A stretch of DNA of 28,118 nt from an uncultured Chlamydiae bacterium (GCA_937996705.1 CALKUQ010000026.1:1-28118); one strand, 5' to 3'. Positions 1 through 8,342 are shown, counted from the first letter of the stretch. Notes: a model not told the origin generated them from the letters alone. Numbers and translations: made by a program.

Positions 1-54
1 GGAGCAGGAGGAGCAGGAGGAGCAGGAGGAGCAGGAGGAGCAGGAGGAGCAGGA
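1..54 (+). repeat. 9-bp tandem repeat (GGAGCAGGA), six copies, truncated by window edge
   Basis: Six perfect copies of GGAGCAGGA run from base 1 to 54, and the array may extend upstream. Because the unit is a multiple of three, copy-number changes would lengthen or shorten the protein without shifting the frame. Read in frame with the downstream ankyrin domain it gives Gly-Ala-Gly repeats; the next frame gives Glu-Gln-Glu. Confidence 0.9.
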
Positions 55-1215
55 GAAAGAGATGTTGACATATCCTATGGAAGATTGATTCAGTTAGTTT
101 TGAGTGGTGATATTGAGGGGCTTGAACTGTTTAAGAGGGCGGGAGGAAACATTCATGAGATAACTAGGGATGGTGAAAATATTTTGCATATTGCTGCAGT
201 GTATAGAATAATTGGAGTTTTGAATTGGGCTCGCAAGGTTTGTGTGGGAAGATTTCATATTGATAAACCGACCGTTGTTAGTTCTATGACTCCGTTGATG
301 CTTGCTTGCGTAAAATATGCTGATGTAGAGGTGGAGCAAGATGATATATCTATTGTCAAATTTTTTGTAGAGCAAGGGGCCGATTTGGCTAAAAGGGATT
401 GTCATGGAAAGACAGCTCTTGATTATGCAAAAGAGTGCGGTTTAGAAAAAATTGTTGCATATTTAGAAAATTGTAAGGCAAATCCAGTGGTTAGATCGTA
501 TCATTATTCTTCTGAGATGGCTTTAATACGTTTAAAAAAAATCGATATCAATGAGTTAATAAAAATGCCGATTGGAGATTATATCGGATTACTTGCAAGG
601 CAAGGAAAAGGGGTTTTATTAGAGCAGTTTTTTGGCTTTTTTGGGATTGTTGATACTGACGGAAGAAATATATACATGTATCTTGCGATGAATGGACATT
701 TTGAACTGCTTGAAAAAATAGATGGTTTGTGTAAACGATTTAATTTAGCGAAGGGAGTAGATGATTTTAAATGTACAACTCTTCATTTTGCAGCAGCAAT
801 TCCTCAGATTAATAGAAAGCCCCTTGAGAGCGATATTGATTATGAAGTTCGTCAAAGGCAGCTTGAACCAAGTAAATTAAAGTGTTTGCAATTTTTCATC
901 TCAAAAAAAGTTGATGTAAATCAAAAGGAATCGACTGGATTTTCTGTATTAAGTTTAGCAATTCAAAATAAATATGAGTTAATGGTTGATTATTTGTTAG
1001 GCCTATCTTCACAGCGTGTTCATGTTGACAATCTAGCTATAGAGAAAGCAGCTCAATTCCTCCCCTCTTTAGTAAATAGATTAAAAGTAATAAAAAAGGA
1101 GCAAGAGACGAGGAGAATTACACTTATCGATAGTGTTAAACAACTCGATCAAGCTAATCAAAGGCTCGTAAAAGAGATAAAGGAGATTGTTAAAGAGCAT
1201 TTCAATAAGGGTTAA
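1..1215 (+). CDS. Ankyrin-repeat protein, 5' end outside window (partial)
   Basis: This frame is open from base 1, so the gene probably begins upstream of the window. The first 18 codons encode six copies of Gly-Ala-Gly from a 9-bp tandem repeat, followed by a short linker. Ankyrin-like helical repeats then follow, for example around GENILHIAAVY, MTPLMLACVKYA, HGKTALDYAKECG and CTTLHFAAAIP. The C-terminus is Lys/Glu-rich and probably a coiled coil. Ankyrin repeats mediate protein-protein contacts, and in intracellular bacteria such proteins are often host-directed effectors; that role is inferred. A TTG at 85 could be an internal start. It overlaps (TTGA) the stop of an alternative frame that would read the repeat as Glu-Gln-Glu, but it has no well-spaced Shine-Dalgarno sequence. 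I favour the continuous frame because its GGA and GCA codons suit this AT-rich genome. Confidence 0.75.
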   Translation, partial: GAGGAGGAGGAGGAGGAGERDVDISYGRLIQLVLSGDIEGLELFKRAGGNIHEITRDGENILHIAAVYRIIGVLNWARKVCVGRFHIDKPTVVSSMTPLMLACVKYADVEVEQDDISIVKFFVEQGADLAKRDCHGKTALDYAKECGLEKIVAYLENCKANPVVRSYHYSSEMALIRLKKIDINELIKMPIGDYIGLLARQGKGVLLEQFFGFFGIVDTDGRNIYMYLAMNGHFELLEKIDGLCKRFNLAKGVDDFKCTTLHFAAAIPQINRKPLESDIDYEVRQRQLEPSKLKCLQFFISKKVDVNQKESTGFSVLSLAIQNKYELMVDYLLGLSSQRVHVDNLAIEKAAQFLPSLVNRLKVIKKEQETRRITLIDSVKQLDQANQRLVKEIKEIVKEHFNKG

Positions 1216-1441
1216 AGAACCTTGGCTTCAAAACGATTGATTAAATATCATCTTCCGTGAGAACTTCTACAAAATGAAATAAGTAGCCAACCCGGGTTTA
1301 AAATCAAGAAATACGATCCGAAAGATGCAATCTTTTCAACTATTTGAGTTTCCAAAGAACTCTAGTATAAAAATGCAAAGTAGTTGTTTTATAAATTCAC
1401 TATCTTTACTATTTCTTTGTGAATTAAGAAGGGGTGGTGTT

Positions 1442-2146
1442 ATGCAAATAGGTAGGCAGTTATGGGGAGCTGTTCTTGGAGGATTAGTATTGGCTTCAGG
1501 GGAGAGTGTTAACAAAACTCTATACGGAGTTGGTATTAATTATGATTTAGATATTGATCCAAGAATGAAAATTTGTACAATTACGGATTTAGAAGATTTA
1601 GCTAGAGAGGGACACTTGGTAGAGGGAACTCACTGTCTTTTAGAAAAAAGGTTTGCCGATTATCTTTGGATACACCCTTGCCCGGAAGATTTAGTAGATT
1701 TTTTTCAATCAGAAGATTTTAAAATACGAATTGGCCTTTCTTCTGATTTTGTTGGGGAAGAGGTGGATTGTGGTAAATATAGACTTATTAAAAGAAAAGG
1801 GAAGAAAGGATCGAAGCGGTATGCATGTCAAAAACTAAAAACGAGTGTTGTATCGGCCCATCTTCAGGCTGCTTTAAAGGGGGAATTAGGCTCAGGAAGC
1901 AGTTATAAAAATATTCCAGTTTTTACGTGTGAGGCCGGAGTTCCTCTTAAAAGTTTTGATTGTGAAAGAGTTGGATCAATTCAGGAGATTAACAAAACCC
2001 ATGCAGTTACTTCTTGGCTATTTGAATCGCTACATAGGAGTGTTTGTGTTGTTAATGAACAAGTAGCTCTCGGTTTTACTGATGTTGTAGAACGTGTTCA
2101 TGAAATGTGTGGAATTATTTTCGCAAAATTAGAAGGGCCTGTTTAA
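1442..2146 (+). CDS. Hypothetical protein with N-terminal hydrophobic segment
   Basis: This is a 234-residue protein that I do not recognise. I place the start at the ATG at 1442, because it follows a purine-rich AAGAAGGGG ribosome-binding site and begins with an export-like segment (MQIGRQLWGAVLGGLVLASG). An in-frame ATG at 1325 would add 39 residues without a clear ribosome-binding site. The mature part has about ten cysteines, a basic patch (RKGKKGSKRY, roughly residues 118-127) and a Gly/Ser stretch. The several cysteines are compatible with disulfides after export. It lies downstream of the ankyrin gene on the same strand but 226 bases away, so co-transcription is uncertain. It is convergent with the HD-domain gene. 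Confidence 0.6.
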   Translation: MQIGRQLWGAVLGGLVLASGESVNKTLYGVGINYDLDIDPRMKICTITDLEDLAREGHLVEGTHCLLEKRFADYLWIHPCPEDLVDFFQSEDFKIRIGLSSDFVGEEVDCGKYRLIKRKGKKGSKRYACQKLKTSVVSAHLQAALKGELGSGSSYKNIPVFTCEAGVPLKSFDCERVGSIQEINKTHAVTSWLFESLHRSVCVVNEQVALGFTDVVERVHEMCGIIFAKLEGPV

Positions 2147-2324
2147 AACTATACTGGTTTCAATTGAAACACCCTATTTTTCTTTGCAAAATCTTTTTAT
2201 TTCAATTCCGCTTCATCGGGCCTGGTTTCAAACAGAGCGCTCTTCAGCGGACGGCTTCGCCAAATTGAACTAAAACGATTTTGATGCGAAAAATCTGGGT
2301 CTTTCAACTGTCATGAGTATAGTT
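2147..2324. repeat. Intergenic segment bounded by a 9-bp inverted repeat
   Basis: The gap between two convergent genes begins with AACTATACT (2147-2155) and ends with its exact reverse complement AGTATAGTT (2316-2324). Inside are two perfect palindromes, GTTTCAATTGAAAC (2157-2170) and AGAGCGCTCT (2234-2243). The segment has no open reading frame of note. It could act as a bidirectional terminator or be a small mobile-element remnant. No target-site duplication was seen, so the nature is undecided. Confidence 0.4.
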
Positions 2325-4440
2325 ATTTGCGCGAAAGTTGCTCGGGATATTTAATACGATTGTGGTAAGTCGCTTTCAGAATTTCTATGAACTTAAGCTT
2401 AATTAGGGAGAGTTCATGGAAGGTAAGAGAGCACTCATCGAATTGGTTGTCTGAGGTCTTGTCTGCAGCAATTCGATTAACCATTTTCCGGATGGTCTCC
2501 TCAGAATTGTCTTCAAGAGTTCTGGAGGCTGCTTCAATGGAGTCTGCAAGCATAATGATTGCAGCCTCTTTGCTTTGGGGCTTAGGTCCGGGATAGCGGA
2601 ATGCATTCTCATCAACATCATTGGGATTGCCTCCTACTTCGGCTAATTGTTTTGTGTAAAAGTACTTGATTAGAGTGGTCCCGTGGTGTTCAAAAATGAT
2701 GTCTATAAAACATTGAGGTAAATTGTGTTGTCTAGCAAGGGTAGCTCCCTCCGCAACGTGTGCTCGTATAATATAGGCAGATTCAATCGGAGTTAGAAGT
2801 TGGTGGATATCAAATTGATTCCCTCCCATAAGCATTTGGTTTTCGATGTAGTAGTGAGGTGTGTTGAGTTTTCCAATATCGTGATAGAGGGTTGTTACTC
2901 TACAAAATAGGCCGTTTGCACCAATTTCATTTGCAACCTGTTCAGAAATAAATCCTAGGGCAAGGCTGTGTTGATAGGTTCCTGGAGCTTCTAGGCTCAG
3001 TCTCTTTAAAAGGATGTTTGTGGGATCCATGAATTCCATAAGGGTCATGTCGGTCATAATATTAAAAAAGGATTCGAAAATGGGGGTGAGACCTACAAGT
3101 AAAAGGGCAATTATAAAAAGATTCAAGGCAGTTGTTGCAAAATCGACTAGAATAGTCCCACGTAGAATTGTGTTTAGAAAAAGACTAAAGCCCAGGATTA
3201 GAATTGTAGAAGCAAGCCACATCTTTGTGCAGACAATAAAAACTTCCTTTCTCTTCTTTAAATGGGTAGAGGAAAGGGCTCCAATTGTCCCTGTGAGTAA
3301 ATTAATAAGGAGAAAAGAGGCAGGATCTACAGCTAGTGTGATTCCCATGACAACGCTTAAGTAGGCGGTTGTAAAAAGGGCTATTTCTTCATTAATCAAA
3401 ATACAGACAAGGATAGAGGTAAAAGGGACAAAAATTGGATACCGAACAAAGTCAATCCACTGGGTAGAGGAGTTAAGTAAAACCCACTCGCCCGCCTTAC
3501 CAAAAGCAAGTCCTAAAATAATAATTGTGATGTAAATGCTGAGTTTGCGCATCGATGAAAACAAAGATTTATGCCGGGATTGAAGATAGAGAACAGCACA
3601 TGTGGTTATAATCAGGGAGAAAATAAGGGAGCCCATAATTGTCTGAACCGTCCAAAGATTGCGAGATCGCTTCAGTTCGGCTTTCATCGATTTAATCATG
3701 GCAATATGCTTAGGGGAGACTTTCTCCCCTTGATCTAAGATTCTGGAGCCAGCTTTAACTGGGGTGTAACGTTGAGGGATAGTCTCCTCGATGATTTCGG
3801 TAAATCCCTTTTGAGCGTCAATGTCACTTGCTAGGGTCCATTTTAAGCTTTCAAAATGTTGTAAAATAAAGGAGAGGGCTGTAGGGGTAATTTCTGTATA
3901 ATGAATTTCAACAACGTGTTTTATGCTCTGCCAAAAGGTTTTAGGCAGTTCAATCGAGTTGCTATCTAATAGATAGAAATTTTCATCAGAAAGATTTAGC
4001 TCCTTTTGCTTTTTGAGGGTTCTGGCATCAGCCAGCCGGGCGCTTGTTAAAACGGTGGAGGCCGCCTCTAATGCTTGGTAGAGTTCATTAAAGGTCGAAT
4101 TTGACTCCTTTCTCCAATAGGGATGACCTAAAAGCTCGGTCTCGATATGGTGCTTTGCATCAATAACTTCATTTTCGGGGATTTTATAGATTTTCCCGAT
4201 GTCCCGAATCGCCTCTTGCCTGATAATCATTGTCGCATCAGGATCTGGAAATTCAAAATCGAGCTGAGCAACAACATAGCCGGGAGCTTTAGAGTTAACC
4301 TCTGGGATTTCCACTAACACTTCTCTAAAATGGAGGAAGATGGAAAAAGCGGTGACAAATAAAATCCCTAAAATCAGTCTAGAGCTAAATTTGCTTTCGT
4401 AAGAGAACTCTTTTAAGCGTTTTGTAAATTTCATCGACAT
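2323..4440 (-). CDS. 7TM-HD membrane phosphohydrolase, PgpH family (c-di-AMP phosphodiesterase type)
   Basis: This is a 705-residue membrane protein with the layout of the PgpH/YqfF family. It has one N-terminal membrane helix (about residues 22-40), a long extracytoplasmic region rich in charged helices, seven membrane segments in the middle (about 265-470) and a cytoplasmic HD domain at the end. Visible HD metal ligands are His491, the pair His520-Asp521 (LYHDIGK), His585-His586 (EHHGT) and Asp633 (LADSIEA). Characterised family members hydrolyse cyclic di-AMP. Chlamydiae make this nucleotide with a DacA-type cyclase, so a signal-degrading role is plausible but inferred. The length is normal for the family. 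It is divergent from dnaX across 44 bases, with its own promoter at 4467-4495. Confidence 0.9.
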   Translation of the reverse strand: MSMKFTKRLKEFSYESKFSSRLILGILFVTAFSIFLHFREVLVEIPEVNSKAPGYVVAQLDFEFPDPDATMIIRQEAIRDIGKIYKIPENEVIDAKHHIETELLGHPYWRKESNSTFNELYQALEAASTVLTSARLADARTLKKQKELNLSDENFYLLDSNSIELPKTFWQSIKHVVEIHYTEITPTALSFILQHFESLKWTLASDIDAQKGFTEIIEETIPQRYTPVKAGSRILDQGEKVSPKHIAMIKSMKAELKRSRNLWTVQTIMGSLIFSLIITTCAVLYLQSRHKSLFSSMRKLSIYITIIILGLAFGKAGEWVLLNSSTQWIDFVRYPIFVPFTSILVCILINEEIALFTTAYLSVVMGITLAVDPASFLLINLLTGTIGALSSTHLKKRKEVFIVCTKMWLASTILILGFSLFLNTILRGTILVDFATTALNLFIIALLLVGLTPIFESFFNIMTDMTLMEFMDPTNILLKRLSLEAPGTYQHSLALGFISEQVANEIGANGLFCRVTTLYHDIGKLNTPHYYIENQMLMGGNQFDIHQLLTPIESAYIIRAHVAEGATLARQHNLPQCFIDIIFEHHGTTLIKYFYTKQLAEVGGNPNDVDENAFRYPGPKPQSKEAAIIMLADSIEAASRTLEDNSEETIRKMVNRIAADKTSDNQFDECSLTFHELSLIKLKFIEILKATYHNRIKYPEQLSRK

Positions 4441-4446
4441 TCTTTC

Positions 4447-4476
4447 TTGATACCTGAAAGGCCTTTATTGTAGAAT
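4447..4476 (+). promoter_or_regulatory. Predicted sigma-70 promoter of dnaX, with very short or no leader
   Basis: TTGATA (4447-4452) and TAGAAT (4471-4476) are spaced 18 bases apart. The -10 ends only 8 bases before the dnaX ATG at 4485, where no Shine-Dalgarno sequence is present. The expected start point therefore coincides with the start codon. Confidence 0.5.
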
Positions 4477-4495
4477 AACCAATTATGGATTACAA
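4467..4495 (-). promoter_or_regulatory. Predicted sigma-70 promoter of the 7TM-HD gene
   Basis: On the minus strand TTGTAA (4495-4490) and TACAAT (4472-4467) are separated by 17 bases. This would start transcription about 20 bases before the ATG at 4440, leaving room for the purine-rich AAGAAAGA ahead of the start. It overlaps the dnaX promoter on the other strand, so the two may compete for polymerase. Confidence 0.5.
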
Positions 4496-5813
4496 GGCAA
4501 TTGCTAGGAGATTTAGACCAAAGACTTTTTCCGAAGTAACGGGACAAGAGGCGATTGTTACCACTTTGAAAAATGCGGTTCTCCAAAAAAAGGCGTCGCA
4601 CGCCTATTTATTTACAGGAATTCGAGGTACAGGTAAGACAACGCTTGCAAGAATTTTTGCAAAAGCTCTTAATTGCCAAAGTGTTACGGAAGGTGGAGAG
4701 CCCTGTAATAACTGTCCTTCTTGTTTAGAAATTATGGAGGGAAAGTCTCTTGATTTCATTGAAATTGACGGCGCCTCTAACCGAGGTATAGACGACATTC
4801 GGAATATTAATGAGACCTTAGGCTACAGAGCTGTTAAAGGAAGATATAAAATTTATTTGATTGATGAAGTGCATATGCTTACAAAAGAGGCGTTCAATGC
4901 TCTTTTAAAATCGCTCGAAGAGCCTCCCGAAAATGTAAAATTCTTTTTTGCAACAACAGAGCCAAATAAAGTTTTGCCGACAATTATCTCACGATGTCAA
5001 AGATTTGATCTAACTAGAATTTCTAATGCAATGATTATAAAGAAATTGAGATCAATTGCAAAAGAACTAGAAATTCAAGTTGCCGATGAGGCGCTTGCAA
5101 TTATTGCAAGGTCGGGTGAGGGCTCTTTAAGAGATGCAGAATCGCTTTTTGACCAGATCAGTTGCATGAGCCAAGGTCCGATCACAGCAGACTTAGTCTT
5201 AGAGGCTCTGGGTTTTATCGGAAAATCTGACTTTTTTGCCTTAGATCAGGCATTTCAATCAGAGGATTTGACGTTTGCTTTTACCTTTGCAGGAAAATTA
5301 TTTTCCTCAGGAAAAGACATTACCTACTTTTTAGAAAATTTGCTTGAGCATTATAGAAACATTTTATTGATTCATCTAAAGCACCTTCAAATAGAGGATG
5401 CTTTTTTGACAGAGGAAGAGAAACAGGGATACCGAGCAAGTCTTGGGATCTATGGAAAATCACAACTACTCCATATTCTAGACTACTTATCAGATCTTAT
5501 TCATCAAGCCTCAAGACCTACTTATAAGAGAGTTCATTTAGAAATGATCCTTCTCCATATTTTACAAGCAAGAAAAAGAATTTCCTTAGAAAGCATTATT
5601 AAAAAATTATCTGATCTTGAGGGAAATCCCCCTCTAGCACAAACTAGTAAGCCTGAGATAGAAAAAATTGTAGAACAAGTTGTTGAAAAGGTAGTTGAGA
5701 AAGAGGTTGTTGCCGAGCCTGTTTTTGAGAAAAAAGCTCCTCCTTCCGTTCGAAATGATACTATTTTACGATTTGCCCAAGTAGAGCTGGGTGGAACTGT
5801 TAAAAAAATATAA
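4485..5813 (+). CDS. dnaX: DNA polymerase III subunit gamma/tau
   Basis: DnaX is the AAA+ clamp-loader ATPase that drives loading of the beta clamp at replication forks. Visible features are the Walker A motif (GIRGTGKTT, residues 45-53), a four-cysteine zinc site (Cys64, Cys74, Cys77, Cys80), Walker B (LIDEVH, 125-130) and the sensor-1 region (FFFATTEPNKVLPTIISRCQRF). At 442 residues it is closer to a gamma-type form than to the long E. coli tau. The C-terminal part is short: a Val/Glu-rich linker, then a tail ending in TVKKI. It is followed after 14 bases by the ybaB-family gene, a pairing that is widespread in bacteria and also found in Chlamydia. The start is supported by conservation from MDYKAIARRFRPKTF onward; no Shine-Dalgarno sequence precedes it. 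Confidence 0.96.
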   Translation: MDYKAIARRFRPKTFSEVTGQEAIVTTLKNAVLQKKASHAYLFTGIRGTGKTTLARIFAKALNCQSVTEGGEPCNNCPSCLEIMEGKSLDFIEIDGASNRGIDDIRNINETLGYRAVKGRYKIYLIDEVHMLTKEAFNALLKSLEEPPENVKFFFATTEPNKVLPTIISRCQRFDLTRISNAMIIKKLRSIAKELEIQVADEALAIIARSGEGSLRDAESLFDQISCMSQGPITADLVLEALGFIGKSDFFALDQAFQSEDLTFAFTFAGKLFSSGKDITYFLENLLEHYRNILLIHLKHLQIEDAFLTEEEKQGYRASLGIYGKSQLLHILDYLSDLIHQASRPTYKRVHLEMILLHILQARKRISLESIIKKLSDLEGNPPLAQTSKPEIEKIVEQVVEKVVEKEVVAEPVFEKKAPPSVRNDTILRFAQVELGGTVKKI

Positions 5814-5827
5814 TAAATAGGTGGTAT

Positions 5828-6112
5828 ATGGGTAGTGGATTTTCTAAAATGAAAAAACAGAGAAGAGAGCTAGAAGAGCAATTTGCAAAACTGCAGCAAG
5901 AGATGCAGCAAGCAGAGCATAGAGGTGTTGCTGGGAATGGCCTTGTTGAAGTAGTTCTAAACGGAGAAAGGGTGTTAAAGTCTATTACTATAAAACCTGA
6001 GTGCGTCGATCGAGACGATATCGAAGGTCTTCAGGATCTTATTTTAGCCGCCTTTCAAGATGCAGGAAAAAGCTTAGACGAGAAGTCTCCCCTTAGTTCT
6101 TTTGGTTTGTAG
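5828..6112 (+). CDS. ybaB: YbaB/EbfC family nucleoid-associated protein
   Basis: This 94-residue protein belongs to the YbaB/EbfC family of small dimeric DNA-binding proteins thought to organise the nucleoid. The N-terminal half is a Gln/Glu-rich helix (about residues 7-37). It is followed by the conserved strand region (GNGLVEVVLNGERVLKSI) and a C-terminal helix with the typical LQDLILAAFQDA pattern. The length is close to the usual 100-110 residues. It lies 14 bases after dnaX and has an AGGTGG ribosome-binding site, so it is probably co-transcribed and translated with dnaX. The dnaX-ybaB linkage supports the call. Confidence 0.93.
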   Translation: MGSGFSKMKKQRRELEEQFAKLQQEMQQAEHRGVAGNGLVEVVLNGERVLKSITIKPECVDRDDIEGLQDLILAAFQDAGKSLDEKSPLSSFGL

Positions 6113-6483
6113 AAACTACTCTTTTTTTGCCTGGATCGGCCCTGTAAAAAAATCGTGCTTCGCAGCCGTGATCGCTGAAAACATCCAAAACGATCTTTTA
6201 TCCTAACTGCGGGATTGGTCTGATCAATCCTCTCTTAGCTAAATTTAAAACCTCCCTCGCTACTTTTTTTAGTATCACGGTTGCAATCAAATTTAACCCG
6301 CCATTGGGTTCCCTGTTATGCTGAGAGGGGTTCAAAACTTGGGAATTTTCCATTCAGAAATCCTCAAGTTTTGAATCACAAGCGGCATATCGACTATTAT
6401 CATTTTTTATTATAATTTTTGACTAAATAAATATGTCTTCGGTTATACTTTTTGCAAAATCATAAAACGGAGGAATAATAATA
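6113..6483. other. Gene-free intergenic region with several small hairpins
   Basis: No convincing coding region lies in these 371 bases. A T-run right after ybaB could help terminate transcription, but no strong hairpin precedes it. Further in are GGATTG/CAATCC, AACCC/GGGTT (6295-6299 and 6306-6310) and a longer stem TTCAAAACTTG/CAAGTTTTGAA (6331-6341 and 6365-6375). The last 70 bases are AT-rich and hold the promoter of the next gene. A small RNA is possible, but there is no specific evidence for one. Confidence 0.5.
6419..6449 (+). promoter_or_regulatory. Predicted promoter of the 98-aa gene
   Basis: TTGACT (6419-6424) and TATACT (6444-6449) are separated by 19 bases in an AT-rich stretch, about 35 bases before the start codon. 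The spacing is slightly long; reading the -10 as TTATAC gives 18. A strong GGAGG ribosome-binding site follows at 6469-6473. Confidence 0.5.
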
Positions 6484-6780
6484 ATGGAACCTGTTACAAC
6501 CCCTTTTGCAGCTAAATTTGTTGGTTATGTACATCGTACGCAGAAAGTATCTAAATTTTCTTTCGTAGTGACTGAGAGGGGATTTGATGTTGCTAGAGGA
6601 ACACCAGCGGAAATAAGAGCTGCATCTTTAGAAAGAGATAGAATTTGTGCAGAGGCTGCAAGGCATTTATTAACAGGGTCTATTTCTCCTGGAGCCGATA
6701 CGATTTCTGTTTATAGCAGATCAAATACTAGTCCGACTTTATTTAGTGGAGTTAGTCCATTACCCAAGGGTGGGGAATAG
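6484..6780 (+). CDS. Hypothetical small protein, 98 aa
   Basis: I do not recognise this 98-residue protein. It has no signal peptide or membrane helix. The N-terminal 35 residues look like beta strands (KFVGYVHRTQKVSKFSFVV), the middle is helical with many Ala, Arg and Glu, and the C-terminus is Ser/Thr/Pro/Gly-rich. The gene is credible because it has its own promoter-like sequence and a near-consensus GGAGG ribosome-binding site about 10 bases before the ATG. Its end overlaps the 3' end of the convergent phosphohexomutase gene by 21 bases. It could be a lineage-specific gene of unknown role. Confidence 0.6.
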   Translation: MEPVTTPFAAKFVGYVHRTQKVSKFSFVVTERGFDVARGTPAEIRAASLERDRICAEAARHLLTGSISPGADTISVYSRSNTSPTLFSGVSPLPKGGE

Positions 6781-8334
6781 TTCTGCTTTAATTTTGAGCA
6801 GATTCCCTTTTATCTCTTCGTCTAAGAAGGTAACGCCCTCCTGGATGGAGGGAAAAGAGGCGCTCTTTGAAAAAATATGTCCGTAAATTTTAAGTTTAGG
6901 TTCGGTGCCCGAGGGTCTGAGGAGGTATTTGCTTTTATTTGCAAGGGTGAAGGCTAGGACATCAGAGGGGGGGAGGCCGGTTTTATTTCCGTTAAGATAG
7001 TCTTCGATGGAAATAACCGGGCTGTTAAGAATAGTTTTTGGGGGGGATTTTCTGATTCTATTTAGTTCTCCAATCAGGAAATCAAGCCCTTTTGAAGAGG
7101 AGAGGGTGATCTGCGATTCCCGGTAGATGCCAAATTCTGTATAAATTTCATACAAATAATCAATTAAAGTTTGATTCTTCTCTTTTAGAAATTGGGTAAT
7201 TTCCGCTGTTAGGCAAGCTGCAATGGTTGCATCTTTATCTCTAGCATGCGTTCCATAGAGAAATCCTAGAGATTCTTCCATTCCAAAAAGAAATTGGTAG
7301 CTTTTTTCCAATTCCCAGATGTGAATTTTTTCTCCTATGTATTTAAAGCCGGTGAGCACTTCAAACGGGTGGCCTCCCGCCTTTTCAGTCATCACTTTGA
7401 TGAGGGGGGTTGAAACAATAGTAGTAACTGTAGCCCAATTTCCCTTTGGCTTAAGGGTTTTGATTAAGTAATTGAGCATGATAGATCCAAGTTCATTCCC
7501 TGTCAGTCTTCTGGGACTTCCTTTGTAAACAATTGAAGCGGAAAGCCTGTCTGAATCTGGGTCAGAAACAAGGAGGATATCACCCTTTTTGTTTTTAAGA
7601 TCCCGTATACCAAGAGCTAAAGCTGCCTCTGTCTCTGGGTTAGGGTAGGGTGTTGTAGGGAAGTTTCCATCGGGTTTTTTTTGCTCTTCTACTAGAGATA
7701 CGTTTGAAAACCCCCAAAGTTTAAGGGCTTGGGGGATCATTGTGCTTCCAGCGCCGTTTAAAGGGGAATAAATAATAGCTAAATCAGATTGTTTCGGTTT
7801 GAGGATTTGTAAGTTGACAATTGCTGTTAAATAGGCTTGTTCGGCTGTAGAGTCTATGATCTGAATTAGGGGGCTTGAAAGTGGGGCTTTTTTAATCTCT
7901 GATACCGCATCTACCTCTTTTACAATCTCATCATCATGAGGGTGAATGACCTGAGCCCCATCTGCCCAGTAGACTTTGTAGCCATTGTACTCCTTGGGAT
8001 TGTGAGAGGCGGTGATATTTACCCCTGCGATGCACTTATAATACCTGATCGCAAATGAGGCGAACGGAGTTGGTCTTAAATCGGCTGTTAAGTGACAGAT
8101 AATCCCATTGCCTGCAAGTACTCTGGCAGTTTCTTCTGCAAAAGTTCTAGAGTTGATTCGAGAATCGTGACAAACTACAACGCCATGTTTCCAAGTTTCT
8201 TCAGGGAATCTTTTAATATAGTTTGCAAGACCTTGAGTAACAGCATCAATTGTCTCTATATTCATTTGTCCAGGGAGAGGTCCCATGATTTCCCTCAATC
8301 CTGCAGTCCCAAATTTAATCGTCTCTTTTCCCAT
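6760..8334 (-). CDS. Phosphoglucomutase/phosphomannomutase family enzyme
   Basis: This 524-residue enzyme belongs to the alpha-D-phosphohexomutase superfamily and interconverts the 1- and 6-phosphates of glucose or mannose. The substrate cannot be fixed from sequence. All family loops are visible: the phosphoserine loop TASHNP (residues 108-113, Ser110), the metal loop DPDSDR, the sugar-binding loop FGMEESLGF and the C-terminal phosphate-binding loop RPSGTEPKLKIY. The sugar loop reads MEES, which resembles the longer PGM2/PgcA-type enzymes rather than GlmM. It would feed glycogen, LPS sugar or glycolytic pathways. The gene stands alone with a promoter directly before its ATG and overlaps the small convergent gene at its 3' end. 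Confidence 0.93.
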   Translation of the reverse strand: MGKETIKFGTAGLREIMGPLPGQMNIETIDAVTQGLANYIKRFPEETWKHGVVVCHDSRINSRTFAEETARVLAGNGIICHLTADLRPTPFASFAIRYYKCIAGVNITASHNPKEYNGYKVYWADGAQVIHPHDDEIVKEVDAVSEIKKAPLSSPLIQIIDSTAEQAYLTAIVNLQILKPKQSDLAIIYSPLNGAGSTMIPQALKLWGFSNVSLVEEQKKPDGNFPTTPYPNPETEAALALGIRDLKNKKGDILLVSDPDSDRLSASIVYKGSPRRLTGNELGSIMLNYLIKTLKPKGNWATVTTIVSTPLIKVMTEKAGGHPFEVLTGFKYIGEKIHIWELEKSYQFLFGMEESLGFLYGTHARDKDATIAACLTAEITQFLKEKNQTLIDYLYEIYTEFGIYRESQITLSSSKGLDFLIGELNRIRKSPPKTILNSPVISIEDYLNGNKTGLPPSDVLAFTLANKSKYLLRPSGTEPKLKIYGHIFSKSASFPSIQEGVTFLDEEIKGNLLKIKAELFPTLG

Positions 8335-8342
8335 ATGCCTTT

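Noticed and set aside
1325..1441. Upstream extension of the 234-aa gene to an ATG at 1325
   Set aside because: The ATG at 1442 has a better ribosome-binding site and begins with an export-like segment; the extra 39 residues look like intergenic sequence.
2387..3364. Open frames opposite the 7TM-HD gene (2387-2596 and 3014-3364)
   Set aside because: They lie wholly antisense to a well-supported gene, have Ile/Arg/Lys-rich shadow composition and no recognisable motif.
5592..5813. Frameshift or truncation of dnaX because of the short C-terminus
   Set aside because: The end has a normal stop, a conserved-looking tail and a correctly spaced ybaB; short DnaX proteins are common outside Proteobacteria.
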